This document shows, one piece after another, positions 18,304 through 26,989 of a stretch of DNA of 64,000 nucleotides. Each line of letters starts with the position of its first letter. Within the stretch, counting starts at the first letter, position 1. The position numbers and the translations under genes are program-made. The stretch spans positions 4,836,001 to 4,900,000 of the forward strand of contig NZ_CP117522.1 of assembly GCF_031679605.1 (NCBI RefSeq), read 5' to 3'. Below the pieces are notes generated by a model. It was not told where the DNA came from. It saw only the letters and a program-made list of their open reading frames with translations, and made no database searches. This DNA comes from Streptomyces luomodiensis. Its GTDB lineage: Bacteria; Actinomycetota; Actinomycetes; Streptomycetales; Streptomycetaceae.

Positions 18304-18375
18304 TCAGCCCTGCCCCGAGCGCAGGACTCAGCCGTGTCCCGAGCGCAGGACTCAGCCCTGCCCCGAGCGCAGGCC
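18304..18375. repeat. 24-bp tandem repeat across the stop codon of the DUF5063 gene
   Basis: Three copies of TCAGCCCTGCCCCGAGCGCA plus 4 further bases. The copy at 18352 contains the real stop (TCA on the plus strand, TGA on the minus). The middle copy carries two changes (GTGT for CTGC). The final codons LRSGQG-stop are thus triplicated beyond the gene. Confidence 0.88.
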
Positions 18376-19017
18376 GAGCGGCGCCGCGATCTCCGCCGCC
18401 ATGACCCGGCCGGCCTCCTCCGCGAGCTCCTCGTCACCGCCCGCGTTGCTGTCCGTGTCCAGGCCGTCCAGCTCGTCCAGCGGGCTGTCCAGCCGTACGT
18501 GCGCGACCAGCGACTGCAGCGCGCGCAGGGCCGCCGAGGCGGTCGTCCCCCAGTTGGAGAGGTACGAGAACTGCCACCACCACAGCGCCTCGCTGATCCG
18601 GCCCTCGCGGTAGTGCGCCATCCCGTGCCGCAGATCGGTGATGATTCCGGCCAGATCGTCGGAGATCCGGCAGGCCACGGGCTGGCTGCGCGGCACGTAC
18701 GGGTCGAAGACCTCCGAGTAGACGTCCACCGGCTCCAGCAGCCGGGCGAAGCGCTCGCGCAGCTCGTCGACGTCCGGCTCCGGACCGGCGTCCGGTTCGT
18801 ACCGCTCGTCCGGGACGAAGTCCTCGTGCGCGCCGAGCCGGCCGCCCGCGAGGAGCAGCTGGGACAGCTCGAGCAGCAGGAACGGCACAGCGCTGTCCGG
18901 CTCGTCACCCTTCGCGACTTCGGTGACCGCGACGATGAAGCTCTCGATCTGGTCGGAGATCTGGACCGCGAAGTCGTCCGGGTCCGGGTGGGCGTCGTGC
19001 AGCGTTGCGTCAGACAT
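18352..19017 (-). CDS. DUF5063 family protein
   Basis: 221 residues, soluble and acidic, with the conserved central motif [27 protein letters not shown] (about 160-185). Function unknown; the gene almost always follows recR in Streptomyces, which hints at a DNA-replication or repair role but proves nothing. The ATG at 19017 overlaps the recR stop (19010) by 8 bases, so translation is coupled. The last 24 bases are tandemly repeated downstream. Confidence 0.85.
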   Translation of the reverse strand: MSDATLHDAHPDPDDFAVQISDQIESFIVAVTEVAKGDEPDSAVPFLLLELSQLLLAGGRLGAHEDFVPDERYEPDAGPEPDVDELRERFARLLEPVDVYSEVFDPYVPRSQPVACRISDDLAGIITDLRHGMAHYREGRISEALWWWQFSYLSNWGTTASAALRALQSLVAHVRLDSPLDELDGLDTDSNAGGDEELAEEAGRVMAAEIAAPLGLRSGQG

Positions 19018-19609
19018 CGAGAAGTCTTCTCCCTTCGAAGGCACGGCCCAGCGTGACCTCGTCGGCGTACTCCAGGTCGCCACCGACAGGGAGGCCGCTG
19101 GCCAGCCGGGTGACTTTCAGGCCCATGGGCTTGATCATGCGCGCGAGGTACGTGGCGGTGGCTTCGCCCTCCAGATTCGGATCGGTGGCCAGGATGAGCT
19201 CGGTGACCGTCCCGTCCGCGAGCCGCGCCAGCAGCTCCCTGATCCGCAGATCGTCCGGGCCGACGCCTTCGATGGGGCTGATCGCCCCGCCGAGCACGTG
19301 ATAGCGCCCCCGGAACTCACGCGTCCGCTCGATCGCGACGACGTCCTTCGGCTCCTCGACCACGCAGATGACCGCGGGATCGCGACGAGGGTCCTGGCAG
19401 ACGCGGCACTGCTCGGCCTCCGCGACGTTCCCGCAGACCGCGCAGAACCGCACCTTCTCCTTGACCTCGGTCAACGCGTGCGCGAGGCGGCGGACGTCGG
19501 TGGGCTCGGCCTGGAGGATGTGGAAGGCGATCCGCTGCGCGCTCTTGGGACCGACGCCGGGCAGCCTGCCCAACTCGTCGATGAGGTCCTGGACCACGCC
19601 CTCGTACAC
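19010..19609 (-). CDS. recR: Recombination mediator RecR
   Basis: 199 residues, standard length. RecR with RecF/RecO loads RecA on gapped DNA. The N-terminus has the helix-hairpin-helix [17 protein letters not shown], then the C4 zinc finger CAVCG...CRVC (about 56-72), then the Toprim domain ([34 protein letters not shown]). The start is the GTG giving VYEGVV; a TTG 12 bases upstream is also in frame. It belongs to the ybaB-recR-DUF5063 run, on the same strand as dnaX. Confidence 0.95.
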   Translation of the reverse strand: MYEGVVQDLIDELGRLPGVGPKSAQRIAFHILQAEPTDVRRLAHALTEVKEKVRFCAVCGNVAEAEQCRVCQDPRRDPAVICVVEEPKDVVAIERTREFRGRYHVLGGAISPIEGVGPDDLRIRELLARLADGTVTELILATDPNLEGEATATYLARMIKPMGLKVTRLASGLPVGGDLEYADEVTLGRAFEGRRLLDV

Positions 19610-19689
19610 GCCTTCATCCAATCTCGCGCCGCCACGCGGTGGCTGTACTTCACATGAATATTCGGTTTCGCCGCATCCTCCCGGCCGAC

Positions 19690-19757
19690 CGGGAAGCCGG
19701 GCCGGGAAGTACGGAGAACCCGGTGGGCTCGGAGAACCCGGTGGGCTCGGGGAGCCC
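19690..19757. repeat. 18-bp tandem repeat between recR and ybaB
   Basis: Two and a half copies of GAGAACCCGGTGGGCTCG lie just past the ybaB stop codon (19763). Unlike other 3'-end repeats in this window the unit does not contain the stop. The GGGCTCGGGGAGCCC at its end can also fold into a small hairpin. Confidence 0.7.
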
Positions 19758-19762
19758 GAGGA

Positions 19763-20098
19763 TCAGAACGGGAGTCCCGGCATCCCGCCCAGCCCCTGGG
19801 CGAGCGGGCCGAGCTTCCGCTGCTGGAGCTCCTGCGCGGCGTTGTTGGCGTCACGGACGGCCGCGACGACCAGATCCGCGAGGGTCTCCGTGTCCTCAGG
19901 ATCCACGGCCTTGGGATCGATGACCAGGCCCTGCAACTCACCGGCACCGGTCACGGTCGCCTTCACCAGACCACCGCCCGCGGAACCCTCGACATGGGTC
20001 CGGGCCAGCTCCTCCTGGGCCGTGGCGAGGTCCTGCTGCATCTTCTGAGCCTGCTGCAGCAACTGCTGCATATTCGGCTGACCACCACCGGGGATCAC
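19763..20098 (-). CDS. YbaB/EbfC family nucleoid-associated protein
   Basis: 111 residues. Dimeric DNA-binding protein typically encoded between dnaX and recR. The family signature is visible: [23 protein letters not shown] coiled N-terminus, then [15 protein letters not shown]. The C-terminus is a short Gly/Pro tail. The start is GTG at 20098. It is 240 bases downstream of dnaX; they may share a transcript. Confidence 0.92.
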   Translation of the reverse strand: MIPGGGQPNMQQLLQQAQKMQQDLATAQEELARTHVEGSAGGGLVKATVTGAGELQGLVIDPKAVDPEDTETLADLVVAAVRDANNAAQELQQRKLGPLAQGLGGMPGLPF

Positions 20099-20339
20099 GG
20101 CTTCGCTCCTGGCTCTCGACAGTCGTTCTCTTCGATAGCCCGAGCCTACGTGCTCCCCGGGCGCCTTGCCCTACGCCGTACGGAGGAGACGCGGGCACGC
20201 CGCGGAGACGTGGGACGAGGGGTGGAGTGGGTACGTGCGGACGATGCGATCATGCGGGGCCCCGGGGCATGGCCCGCGCCTCGTACGCGGTTCTCACAGG
20301 TCTCCCACTGGTTCCTCTACTCGTCCTACCCGTCCCGGC

Positions 20340-22925
20340 CTACTCGTTGACGATCTCCTCGACCACCGTGGCACCGAGCTCGCGGACGATCAGGTCGTGC
20401 CCGCTCAGCACGGTGTCGTCCAGATCCGGGTCGTCCTCGGCCGGCATGTCGTCCTCCAGCGACACCCGCGGAGGCTCGGGCTCCCGGTACGCCGCCGGCT
20501 CGGGGGGCGGGCCCGCGTCCGCCGGGCCGGACGGGGAAGCGGGTGCGGCCGGGGGCGGGGAGGCGGGCGCGGACCGGGGCGCGGCCTGCCGTGGCGCCAT
20601 GGGCTGGCCACCGCCGCCGAAGCCACCGCCACCAGCGCCACTGCCGCCACCGAAGCCACCGCCACCAGCGCCACTGCCGCCACCGAAGCCGCCTGCGCCG
20701 CTTCCGCCACCGCCGCCGAGGCCACCGCCACCGGCACCGACGGCGCCGCCTCCGCCGTAGCCGCCGCCTCCGCTGTAGCCCCCGCCCGGACCAGCGGGAC
20801 CAGCGGGACCGCCTGGGCCGCCGCCCTGCTGGCCGGCGCCGCCCGAGGGGTCGACGATCGCCTCGATCCGCCACTGCACACCGATGGCGTCCTGGAGCGC
20901 CTGCCGCAGCACGTCCTCACTGCCGCCGCCCACGAAGCTGTCGCGTGCGCCCGCGTTGGAGAAGCCGAGCTGGAGGGTGGTGCCGTCGAAACCGGACACC
21001 GTCGCGTTCTGACTCAGCAGGATCCAGGTGAAGCGGCGGCGGTTCTTGACCGCCTCCAGGATGTCCGGCCACATCTGCCGCACCTGCACGGCGCCCTGCG
21101 CCATGCTCGGTGCACCCGGTGCGGACGCGGAGGGTGCGGCGGGCGCGGTCGGCGCGGAGGGCGTCGCGGGCGTCGGTGCGGGCGCGCCGCCGCCCTGTCC
21201 CGGCGCGGCGGCCGTGGGCCAGCCGCCCGGCTGCCGGGCGGGCGCCCCGGCGCCCCGTCCACCGCCACTGCCACCGCCGACGCCGCCGCTAGGAGCAGCG
21301 CCCGCGCCGCCGGCCCCAGGCTCCCCGGAGCCGGGAGCCGAGGCGGTGGGCCAGGCTCCGGGCCGCGCTCCGCCGCCCTCCGCGGCCGGTGGCTGGGCGC
21401 CCGACGGCCAGGCACCGGGCCGCTGCCCGCCGCCGCCCGCCGGGGGCGCGGCCGGGGCACCGGCCTGCTGTCCACTGTCTCCCGCACCGCCCGGACCCCT
21501 GTCCGCCGCGGGCCGCGCACCCGCGGGCCACCCGCCGGGCGCCTCGGCGCCGGCCAGGTCTCCCGGGCCCTGCCCCTGGCCGGGCCCTCCCCCGGCCATG
21601 GCCGCACGCGCGGCGGCCGGGCCGGACGGCCCCGCGGCGGGCGGAGCCGCCGGGGCGGCCGGGGCATGGGCGTCGGGCCCTGGTACGTACCCCATGGCGG
21701 GGCCGGGCCCGGCGGCTCCCGCGAAACCACCACCGCCACCGGCGCTGCCGCCCAGGCCGCCCGCGAGGGCCCCGCGCTCCAGCCGCTCCAGCCGTGCCTG
21801 CACCGAGCGCTCGTCGTCGAAGGCGGCGGGCAGCAGCACCCGGGCGCAGATCAGCTCCAGCTGCAACCGCGGCGAGGTGGCGCCGCGCATCTCGGTCAAT
21901 CCCTCATTGACGAGATCGGCCGCCCGGCTCAGCTCGGCGCCACCGAAGACCGACGCCTGCGCCTGCATCCGCTCCACGACATCGGCCGGGGCGTCGATGA
22001 GCCCCTTCTCCGCCGCGTCCGGCACGGCGGCGAGGATCACCAGGTCACGCAGCCGCTCCAGCAGATCGGCGACGAAGCGCCGGGGGTCGTTGCCCCCCTC
22101 GATCACGCGGTTGACGACCTCGAACGCCGCCGCGCCATCGGCCGCCGCGAAGGCGTCCACGATCGAGTCGAGCAGCGAGCCGTCCGTATAACCGAGCAGC
22201 GCGGTCGCCATGGCGTAGGTGACGCCGTCGTCAGCGGCGCCCGCGAGCAGCTGGTCCATCACCGACATCGAATCCCGCACGGATCCGGCACCGGCCCGCA
22301 CCACCAGCGGCAGCACCCCGTCCTCGACCGGGATCGCCTCGCGCCCGCAGACCTCCCTCAGGTAGTCGCGGAGCGTCCCGGGCGGCACCAGCCGGAACGG
22401 ATAGTGATGCGTACGCGACCGGATCGTCCCGATGACCTTCTCCGGCTCGGTGGTCGCGAAGATGAACTTGAGGTGCTCCGGGGGCTCCTCGACCACCTTC
22501 AGCAGGGCGTTGAACCCCGCCGAGGTGACCATATGGGCCTCGTCGATGATGTAGATCTTGTAGCGGCTCGACGCGGGCCCGAAGAACGCCTTCTCCCTCA
22601 GCTCACGGGCGTCGTCCACACCACCGTGGGAGGCGGCGTCGATCTCGATCACATCGATCGACCCCGGTCCGTTCCGCGCGAGGTCCCGGCACGACTGGCA
22701 CTCGCCGCACGGCGCCGGTGTCGGGCCCTGCTCGCAGTTCAGACAGCGGGCCAGGATGCGCGCACTGGTCGTCTTGCCACAGCCGCGCGGACCGCTGAAC
22801 AGATACGCGTGATTGACCCGGTTGTTACGCAGCGCCTGCTGCAGCGGGCCGGTGACATGCTCCTGCCCGATGACCTCCGCGAAGGTCTCGGGTCGGTAGC
22901 GGCGGTACAGCGCGAGGGACGACAC
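20340..22925 (-). CDS. dnaX: DNA polymerase III subunit gamma/tau
   Basis: 861 residues, the clamp-loader ATPase of the replisome. Residues 1-370 are the AAA+ core: Walker A GPRGCGKTTSARI, zinc-binding cysteines CLNC...CGECQSC, Walker B IYIIDEAHM and sensor FATTEPEKV. About residues 390-630 and 720-830 are very Gly/Pro/Ala-rich spacers, and a more conserved tau region (MWPDILEAVKNRRRFTWILL) sits between. The GTG at 22925 (VSSLALYRRYRPETF) is the expected start. I saw no obvious A-rich slippery site, so gamma production is not evident. The SRP RNA and tRNA-Ser genes lie upstream. Confidence 0.96.
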   Translation of the reverse strand: MSSLALYRRYRPETFAEVIGQEHVTGPLQQALRNNRVNHAYLFSGPRGCGKTTSARILARCLNCEQGPTPAPCGECQSCRDLARNGPGSIDVIEIDAASHGGVDDARELREKAFFGPASSRYKIYIIDEAHMVTSAGFNALLKVVEEPPEHLKFIFATTEPEKVIGTIRSRTHHYPFRLVPPGTLRDYLREVCGREAIPVEDGVLPLVVRAGAGSVRDSMSVMDQLLAGAADDGVTYAMATALLGYTDGSLLDSIVDAFAAADGAAAFEVVNRVIEGGNDPRRFVADLLERLRDLVILAAVPDAAEKGLIDAPADVVERMQAQASVFGGAELSRAADLVNEGLTEMRGATSPRLQLELICARVLLPAAFDDERSVQARLERLERGALAGGLGGSAGGGGGFAGAAGPGPAMGYVPGPDAHAPAAPAAPPAAGPSGPAAARAAMAGGGPGQGQGPGDLAGAEAPGGWPAGARPAADRGPGGAGDSGQQAGAPAAPPAGGGGQRPGAWPSGAQPPAAEGGGARPGAWPTASAPGSGEPGAGGAGAAPSGGVGGGSGGGRGAGAPARQPGGWPTAAAPGQGGGAPAPTPATPSAPTAPAAPSASAPGAPSMAQGAVQVRQMWPDILEAVKNRRRFTWILLSQNATVSGFDGTTLQLGFSNAGARDSFVGGGSEDVLRQALQDAIGVQWRIEAIVDPSGGAGQQGGGPGGPAGPAGPGGGYSGGGGYGGGGAVGAGGGGLGGGGGSGAGGFGGGSGAGGGGFGGGSGAGGGGFGGGGQPMAPRQAAPRSAPASPPPAAPASPSGPADAGPPPEPAAYREPEPPRVSLEDDMPAEDDPDLDDTVLSGHDLIVRELGATVVEEIVNE

Positions 22926-23054
22926 GCTTACGACGATATCGGGGCCCACGGACAACGGGACGCCGCCCGCACCCCACGGGACGCCCAGCACCCCGGCCCC
23001 GCAGAGACAGCTCCCCGCAGAGCCTGCCGGGACACAGCCCCCACAGACGCGAAG

Positions 23055-23150
23055 GGCCCCCCACGTACCCGCCAGAGCCCACTTACCCTTGCTGCCTTCC
23101 GGCCCTGGGGGAGTTCGGTGAGATAGCGCCACGTGAGGGGCTGGCCCCCA
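23055..23150 (-). ncRNA. ffs: Bacterial small signal recognition particle RNA (4.5S)
   Basis: Minus-strand RNA of about 96 nt. The universally conserved SRP core is present: CAGGGCCGGAAGGCAGCAAG, with the GGAA tetraloop and the opposed asymmetric loop, between arms that pair end to end (GGGGGCCAGCCCC... with GGGGGGCCC at the other end). It binds Ffh for co-translational targeting. It lies between dnaX and tRNA-Ser, its usual position in Streptomyces. Confidence 0.93.
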
Positions 23151-23218
23151 CCTTAGCGGATCGACCCCGGTGGGAACGAGTTCGCGAGCACGGCATTCGG
23201 TCTTGTATTGTTTGCGGC

Positions 23219-23306
23219 GGAGGATTCGCCTAGAGGCCTAGGGCGCACGCTTGGAAAGCGTGTTGGGGGCAACCCCTCACGAGTTCGAATCTCGTATCCT
23301 CCGCCA
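23219..23306 (+). tRNA. tRNA-Ser(GGA)
   Basis: The acceptor stem GGAGGAT (23219-23225) pairs with ATCCTCC (23296-23302), then G and an encoded CCA. The anticodon loop TTGGAAA gives anticodon GGA, reading UCC/UCU serine codons. The long variable arm (GTTGGGGGCAACCCCTC) is typical of class II tRNA-Ser, and the T-arm has GTTCGAAT. The 3' half from 23250 is attL of the integrated element. Confidence 0.97.
23250..23305. repeat. attL: tRNA-Ser 3' half, 56-bp direct repeat
   Basis: Identical for 56 bases to 36525-36580. It runs from the anticodon stem to the acceptor end plus GCC. Because this copy is part of the intact tRNA gene, integration left a functional tRNA here. It is the integrase target typical of AICEs. 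Confidence 0.95.
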
Positions 23307-23327
23307 GTGCCTTCACCGGGCACGATG

Positions 23328-23361
23328 TCGAAGGGCCCCACCGCTCGCGGTGGGGCCCTTC
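23328..23361. terminator. Bidirectional terminator between tRNA-Ser and int
   Basis: GAAGGGCCCCACCGC pairs with GCGGTGGGGCCCTTC around a TCG loop, a 15-bp perfect stem. It can end both the tRNA transcript and the minus-strand rep-xis-int transcript. A similar hairpin follows attR at 36598-36631. Confidence 0.8.
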
Positions 23362-23386
23362 GACGTTATCCGTCTCAGTTTCCGTC

Positions 23387-24625
23387 TCAGTCGGCTTCGG
23401 GGAGTTCCCAGAGCGCGCCTCCGACTTGCTGCGCGACCTTCCGCAGCATCGGCCCCGTCACGTGCATGTACCGGGCCCGCATCCGCGCCGCTCCCCCGGG
23501 CTCCCATCCCATGATCGCGTCGACCACGACATCCGGGACGCCGAGCAGCAGGAGGACGGTCGCGGCGGTGTGACGAGCGTCATGGAGACGGCCGTCCCGT
23601 ACCCCCGCGTCCCGAAGCAGCCGCTTCCAGACGTGATAGTCGGTGTTCGGGCTGAGGGGCCCGCCGGTCGGCGAAGCGAAGACATACCCCTTTCCCTCCC
23701 AGTCAGCACCGGCCTCGGCCCGTTCCCTCACTTGCTCCTCCTGGCGCTGGCGAAGGAGTTTGATCAGCGGGTCTGGCAGGCCGACCGTACGCCGTCCGGC
23801 GCGTGATTTGGTGCTCTTGTGCTCCCGGCGGGTCTGCTGGCGTTGAGGGCAGTAGCCCGCCTTTCGCCCGCACGGATCATCACCGCAGCCGTGCGCGTAC
23901 CTGGGCCGCAACCGGTTCTTACGGATGCGGACGTATCCCGCGTCCAGGTCCACGTCTTCCCAGTGCAGCCCCAGCGCTTCCCCTTGCCGGAGGCCGAGCG
24001 CCAGGGCGACGACCCAGCGAGCGCTGTTGCGGAGCTTGGCCGCCTCCACCAGCAGACTCTGGACCTCTTCGATCGAGTACGGCTCGATGTCCTCTTCTTC
24101 GAGGCGCGGCGCCTTGGCGATCTCGGCCACGTTGGTGGGGATGTGCCCGCGCCGCACCGCCTCACCGAGGGCGACCCGGATCGTCCGATGGACGTGGTGA
24201 GCAGTGCCGGCCGCGCTCCCGGATTCCTGCATCTTCCGGTAGAAGCGCTCCAGGTGCTCGGGCTCCAGTCGATCGAGCTTGTGGGCGCCGAGGCCCGGCA
24301 CCAGGTGCACCCGCACATCGACCTCATACCCGTCGTAAGAATTCTCGGAGACGTACGGCTTGGCGATGTTCTCGACCCAGTGCTCCAGCCAGGCTTGGAC
24401 GGTCCAGCTCTGGCCCGGCTTCCTGAGCTTCTTCTCATCGCGCGCCCGCTCCATCTCGCGAACGGCCTTGGTCACCTCGGCCTTGGTCTTGCGCTCGATA
24501 TGACGGCGGTCGGGCCTACCGTCATCACGAACGCCGACCGTCACCCGGCCGTGCCATTTCCCATCCTTGCCGAAGTAGATGGACGAGGCGCCATTGGGCT
24601 GCCGGGTGCGCTTCCCCTCTGCCAT
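23387..24625 (-). CDS. int: Tyrosine recombinase integrase
   Basis: 412 residues. It catalyses site-specific integration into and excision from tRNA-Ser. An N-terminal arm-binding/SAM-like domain (to about 180) precedes the catalytic domain. The catalytic residues are visible: arginine in ALGLRQGEALGLHW, the RHT box DARHTAATVLLLLG (Arg351), and the tyrosine nucleophile in RARYMHV (Tyr386). A cysteine/histidine cluster (HGCGDDPCG...GYC) between them is common in AICE integrases. It follows xis by 10 bases and ends 82 bases from attL. Confidence 0.95.
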   Translation of the reverse strand: MAEGKRTRQPNGASSIYFGKDGKWHGRVTVGVRDDGRPDRRHIERKTKAEVTKAVREMERARDEKKLRKPGQSWTVQAWLEHWVENIAKPYVSENSYDGYEVDVRVHLVPGLGAHKLDRLEPEHLERFYRKMQESGSAAGTAHHVHRTIRVALGEAVRRGHIPTNVAEIAKAPRLEEEDIEPYSIEEVQSLLVEAAKLRNSARWVVALALGLRQGEALGLHWEDVDLDAGYVRIRKNRLRPRYAHGCGDDPCGRKAGYCPQRQQTRREHKSTKSRAGRRTVGLPDPLIKLLRQRQEEQVRERAEAGADWEGKGYVFASPTGGPLSPNTDYHVWKRLLRDAGVRDGRLHDARHTAATVLLLLGVPDVVVDAIMGWEPGGAARMRARYMHVTGPMLRKVAQQVGGALWELPEAD

Positions 24626-24635
24626 ACCCTCCCCC

Positions 24636-24872
24636 TTATGCCGCTTCGGCGGATCGGTTACGCAGCTTGGCCACGTAGGCCGGTACGGCGTCGGCAGGCA
24701 CCCGGCGCAGCCGCCCGACCGTCACCGATTCGATCTCTCCGGCGAGGACGAGCCGGAAGCACGTCGTACGCCCGATACGAAGCCGCCGAGCCGCCTCCTC
24801 GACGGTCAAGAGCGCCAAGGACGGGTCAGCATCTGTCTCCAACACGACGACATTGGACCGGGACTCAGCCAC
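24636..24872 (-). CDS. xis: Excisionase / MerR-like HTH protein
   Basis: 78 residues with a winged-helix of the excisionase type: LLTVEEAARRLRIGRTTCFRLVLAG then IESVTVGRLRRVPADAVPAYV. It bends DNA to direct Int toward excision. It overlaps the end of the rep gene by 8 bases and lies 10 bases before int, forming a rep-xis-int operon as in pSAM2. Confidence 0.9.
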   Translation of the reverse strand: MAESRSNVVVLETDADPSLALLTVEEAARRLRIGRTTCFRLVLAGEIESVTVGRLRRVPADAVPAYVAKLRNRSAEAA

Positions 24873-26160
24873 GGGTCGGTTCTCCTTCCGTTCCAGGAGC
24901 GGGGGTGATAGTGGCGGTCAGCCATTCCTCGGCGGGGGTGAGGCCGGTACCGGCGTAGACCCAGTGGGCGAGGACGAGCGTGGTTTCTTCCTGCTCTGGC
25001 TGAGCCGCTGCGGCTTGGGCGCGTCGCCAGGCGGCGCGGGCATCACGGAGCGCGCCGAGGGTGGTGGAGTAGCGGCGTGATTTGGTGGAGAAGTGGCCCC
25101 GAAAGCCGAGCATGTGAGCCCAGGCGCGGAGCCGGAGGTGTTCGAGGTCTTTGCGGGCGCCGAGGGCCCAGGCAGTGCGGATGAGGCGGCGGGTGTGTTC
25201 GGGGACGTCGATTTGGGCGAGCTCGGCGATGAGCCGTATCGGCCGGTCGAGGGCCCCGGTCGCGGTCTCGGCGCCCTTGGTGGCGTACTTGGCGATGTAC
25301 GCGGCGACCGCCCGGTCGGTCAGTTCCTGGCCGCCGTCCAACTCGGGCCCGCGAATGGGCCGTACATCGAGCTGATGACCGAAGGCGAAGCGGTGGGCCC
25401 GGCCGTCGATCACCGGCCCTTTCACCTCCGATTTGGCTGCGGCAGCGCGGATCGCGTCGGTCAGCAGCTCGGTGGTGGCCCAGGCTGGCGGCGGGGTGTC
25501 GCCCCCTTCCGGGCCGTCGAGCCGGATGACGGCGTGGAAGTGGACGGCGCCGCGTTTCTGGTACTCGGCGACCTTGGCGAAGGACAGCCGGGCGTGCTCG
25601 CGGAAGGCCCGTTGTGTGAGCCCGGCCCGCTTGGCGACCTCCCGCCGCAAGTAGATCGAGAAGCGCCGCCACAGTAGGCCCGCATGAGCGTTCCAGAGCA
25701 CCGCGGATTCGTAGTCGTACCGGTCCGGATCGAGCGGAGTACCAAGCGCGTCGTCCTCCTGGTCGTGGCGAACGCCGCACCGGCATCGACGGACCGTGCC
25801 AGCCGGGCCGGTGGGCCGGTTGTGGACCGGGCCGAAGCTGGGGGCGGTGAAGGTGGCGAAGACGCGCGGGTGCGTGGCGACCTCCTCGGGGGTGCCTTTG
25901 CCACCGCGCAGTCCGGCGGTGATCAGGTGGAAGGTGTCGCGCCGGTAGGTCTCGGCACAGGCCGCACAGCGGGTGGTGCGGCGGTTGTTGCAGCGGACCA
26001 GGAGATGCCCGGCGGGCAGTTCGGTGGAGTCCAGGTGATGAAGGATGCGGCCGATCTCTCCGGTGTCGCGGCCGAGGTGGTGTTCGGTGCGGTGGCCGTC
26101 GAGGCGGATGGGGTTGGTGCAGCCGCCGAGGCCGGAGAGCTGGCGGAGCAGTGCGGGCAT
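24865..26160 (-). CDS. Rolling-circle replication initiator, RepSA-like
   Basis: 431 residues counted from the first ATG. It nicks the double-strand origin for rolling-circle replication of the excised element. Visible features are an N-terminal cysteine cluster (CNNRRTTRCAAC), an HUH-type metal site in GAVHFHAVIRLDG, and the tyrosine region AAYIAKYATKGAE. The frame stays open upstream, reading ITRTTPPPLPELRSLAALG like a genuine N-terminus, and a good GAGGAG lies 5 bases before ATC ATC (26223-26218) where an ATG would be expected. The real start is therefore unclear. First gene of rep-xis-int. Confidence 0.88.
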   Translation of the reverse strand: MPALLRQLSGLGGCTNPIRLDGHRTEHHLGRDTGEIGRILHHLDSTELPAGHLLVRCNNRRTTRCAACAETYRRDTFHLITAGLRGGKGTPEEVATHPRVFATFTAPSFGPVHNRPTGPAGTVRRCRCGVRHDQEDDALGTPLDPDRYDYESAVLWNAHAGLLWRRFSIYLRREVAKRAGLTQRAFREHARLSFAKVAEYQKRGAVHFHAVIRLDGPEGGDTPPPAWATTELLTDAIRAAAAKSEVKGPVIDGRAHRFAFGHQLDVRPIRGPELDGGQELTDRAVAAYIAKYATKGAETATGALDRPIRLIAELAQIDVPEHTRRLIRTAWALGARKDLEHLRLRAWAHMLGFRGHFSTKSRRYSTTLGALRDARAAWRRAQAAAAQPEQEETTLVLAHWVYAGTGLTPAEEWLTATITPAPGTEGEPTRG

Positions 26161-26325
26161 GGTGCCGAGTGCCGCCAGGCTGCGGAGTTCGGGCAGCGGT
26201 GGCGGGGTGGTGCGGGTGATGATGGAGTCTCCTCTTTCGGCTCTTGGGTCGGGAGGGGTTGGGCTGCCGGGGCGGCGGATGCTTGGCGGTATCGAGGCCG
26301 CCCCGGCAGTCGTCTTCGCGTGGGG

Positions 26326-26559
26326 TCAGCGGCGCCGCTGGCTGGCCAGGAGCGCGGTCAGGACGATGCCGACCGTGACCACGGCGCCGACCGTTCCGGC
26401 GTTGAGCCCGCTCAAGACCCCGGCCGGTCGAGCTGGAGCAGGCGCGGGGGCGTGCTGGCAGGAGCAGGCCGGGGCGTGATGGTGCTGGGCCGCCGGGACG
26501 GCGGTGGGGACGTGGACGATCGGCGGTGTGGGGGCTTCGGGGTATTTCGGACGGAACAC
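26326..26559 (-). CDS. SpdD-like membrane spread protein
   Basis: 77 residues: a Pro/His/Ala-rich N-terminal half with cysteines (ACSCQHAP) and one C-terminal membrane helix (NAGTVGAVVTVGIVLTALLA) ending in basic residues. It resembles SpdD of conjugative Streptomyces plasmids, which act in intramycelial spreading of transferred DNA. The GTG at 26559 has AGGAG 8 bases upstream. A KorSA-type operator lies at 26578-26593. Confidence 0.8.
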   Translation of the reverse strand: MFRPKYPEAPTPPIVHVPTAVPAAQHHHAPACSCQHAPAPAPARPAGVLSGLNAGTVGAVVTVGIVLTALLASQRRR

Positions 26560-26577
26560 GGTGATCTCCTCTCAGCT

Positions 26578-26593
26578 ACTCGTCTAGTCGTGT
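26578..26593. promoter_or_regulatory. KorSA-type operator upstream of spdD
   Basis: ACTCGTCTAGTCGTGT matches the element's operator consensus ACTYGTNTANACGAGT at most positions in the left arm. It covers the stop codon of the frameshifted spd gene and lies just before the spdD ribosome binding site. Confidence 0.5.
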
Positions 26594-26777
26594 TGCTCGT
26601 TGACGGAGTCGACGCCGGAGCGCGTACCGGACTCAACGGAGGGCGCAAGCCCGGTGTGGGCGAGCCAGAAGCCGAACAGCGCGATCACGACGGCGACCCA
26701 CAGCGGACGCCCATGAACTTGATCGCGATCCAGGCAACGGCGCCGAGGACGAGGACCAGGGGCAGGCTGACGGTCAC
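26584..26777 (-). pseudogene. Small spread-type membrane protein, frameshifted
   Basis: From the GTG at 26777 (AGGAGAG upstream) the frame reads VTVSLPLVLVLGAVAWIAIK and stops after 30 codons. Inserting one C at about 26707, making CGC-CTG-TGG from CGC-TGT-GGG, restores a continuous two-helix protein that continues LWVAVVIALFGFWLAHTGL and ends at 26584, the usual form of this AICE family. A single-base deletion (or sequencing error) has therefore broken the gene. It lies in the spd operon between the transfer protein and spdD. Confidence 0.75.
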
Positions 26778-26792
26778 GGGCGATCTCTCCTC

Positions 26793-26978
26793 TCAGTAGG
26801 CAGGGCAGCGGTGCGTACGGGCGGCCAGCTCGGCGGCGGCGCGGGTGTCGTAGTCGGCGGAGAAGTCGCAGCGGGGAGCGGTGCACACGGCGGTGTGCTT
26901 CACCCGGCCCCGTTGGTCGTTGGCGGTGCCGACGCGCACCGGGCCGATGCGGATGACGTTGCGGAAGCGGCGGAGCAT
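26793..26978 (-). CDS. Mobile element transfer protein
   Basis: 61 residues, basic, with a C-terminal zinc-finger-like pattern (TAVCTAPRCDFSADYDTRAAAELAARTHRC). Proteins of this kind occur in nearly all pSAM2-like elements beside the spd genes. The ATG at 26978 is preceded by AAGGAG at 6 bases, which overrules the in-frame ATG 15 bases upstream. It starts 11 bases past the DUF2637 gene stop, in the same operon. Confidence 0.8.
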   Translation of the reverse strand: MLRRFRNVIRIGPVRVGTANDQRGRVKHTAVCTAPRCDFSADYDTRAAAELAARTHRCPAY

Positions 26979-26989
26979 GAAGGACTCCT

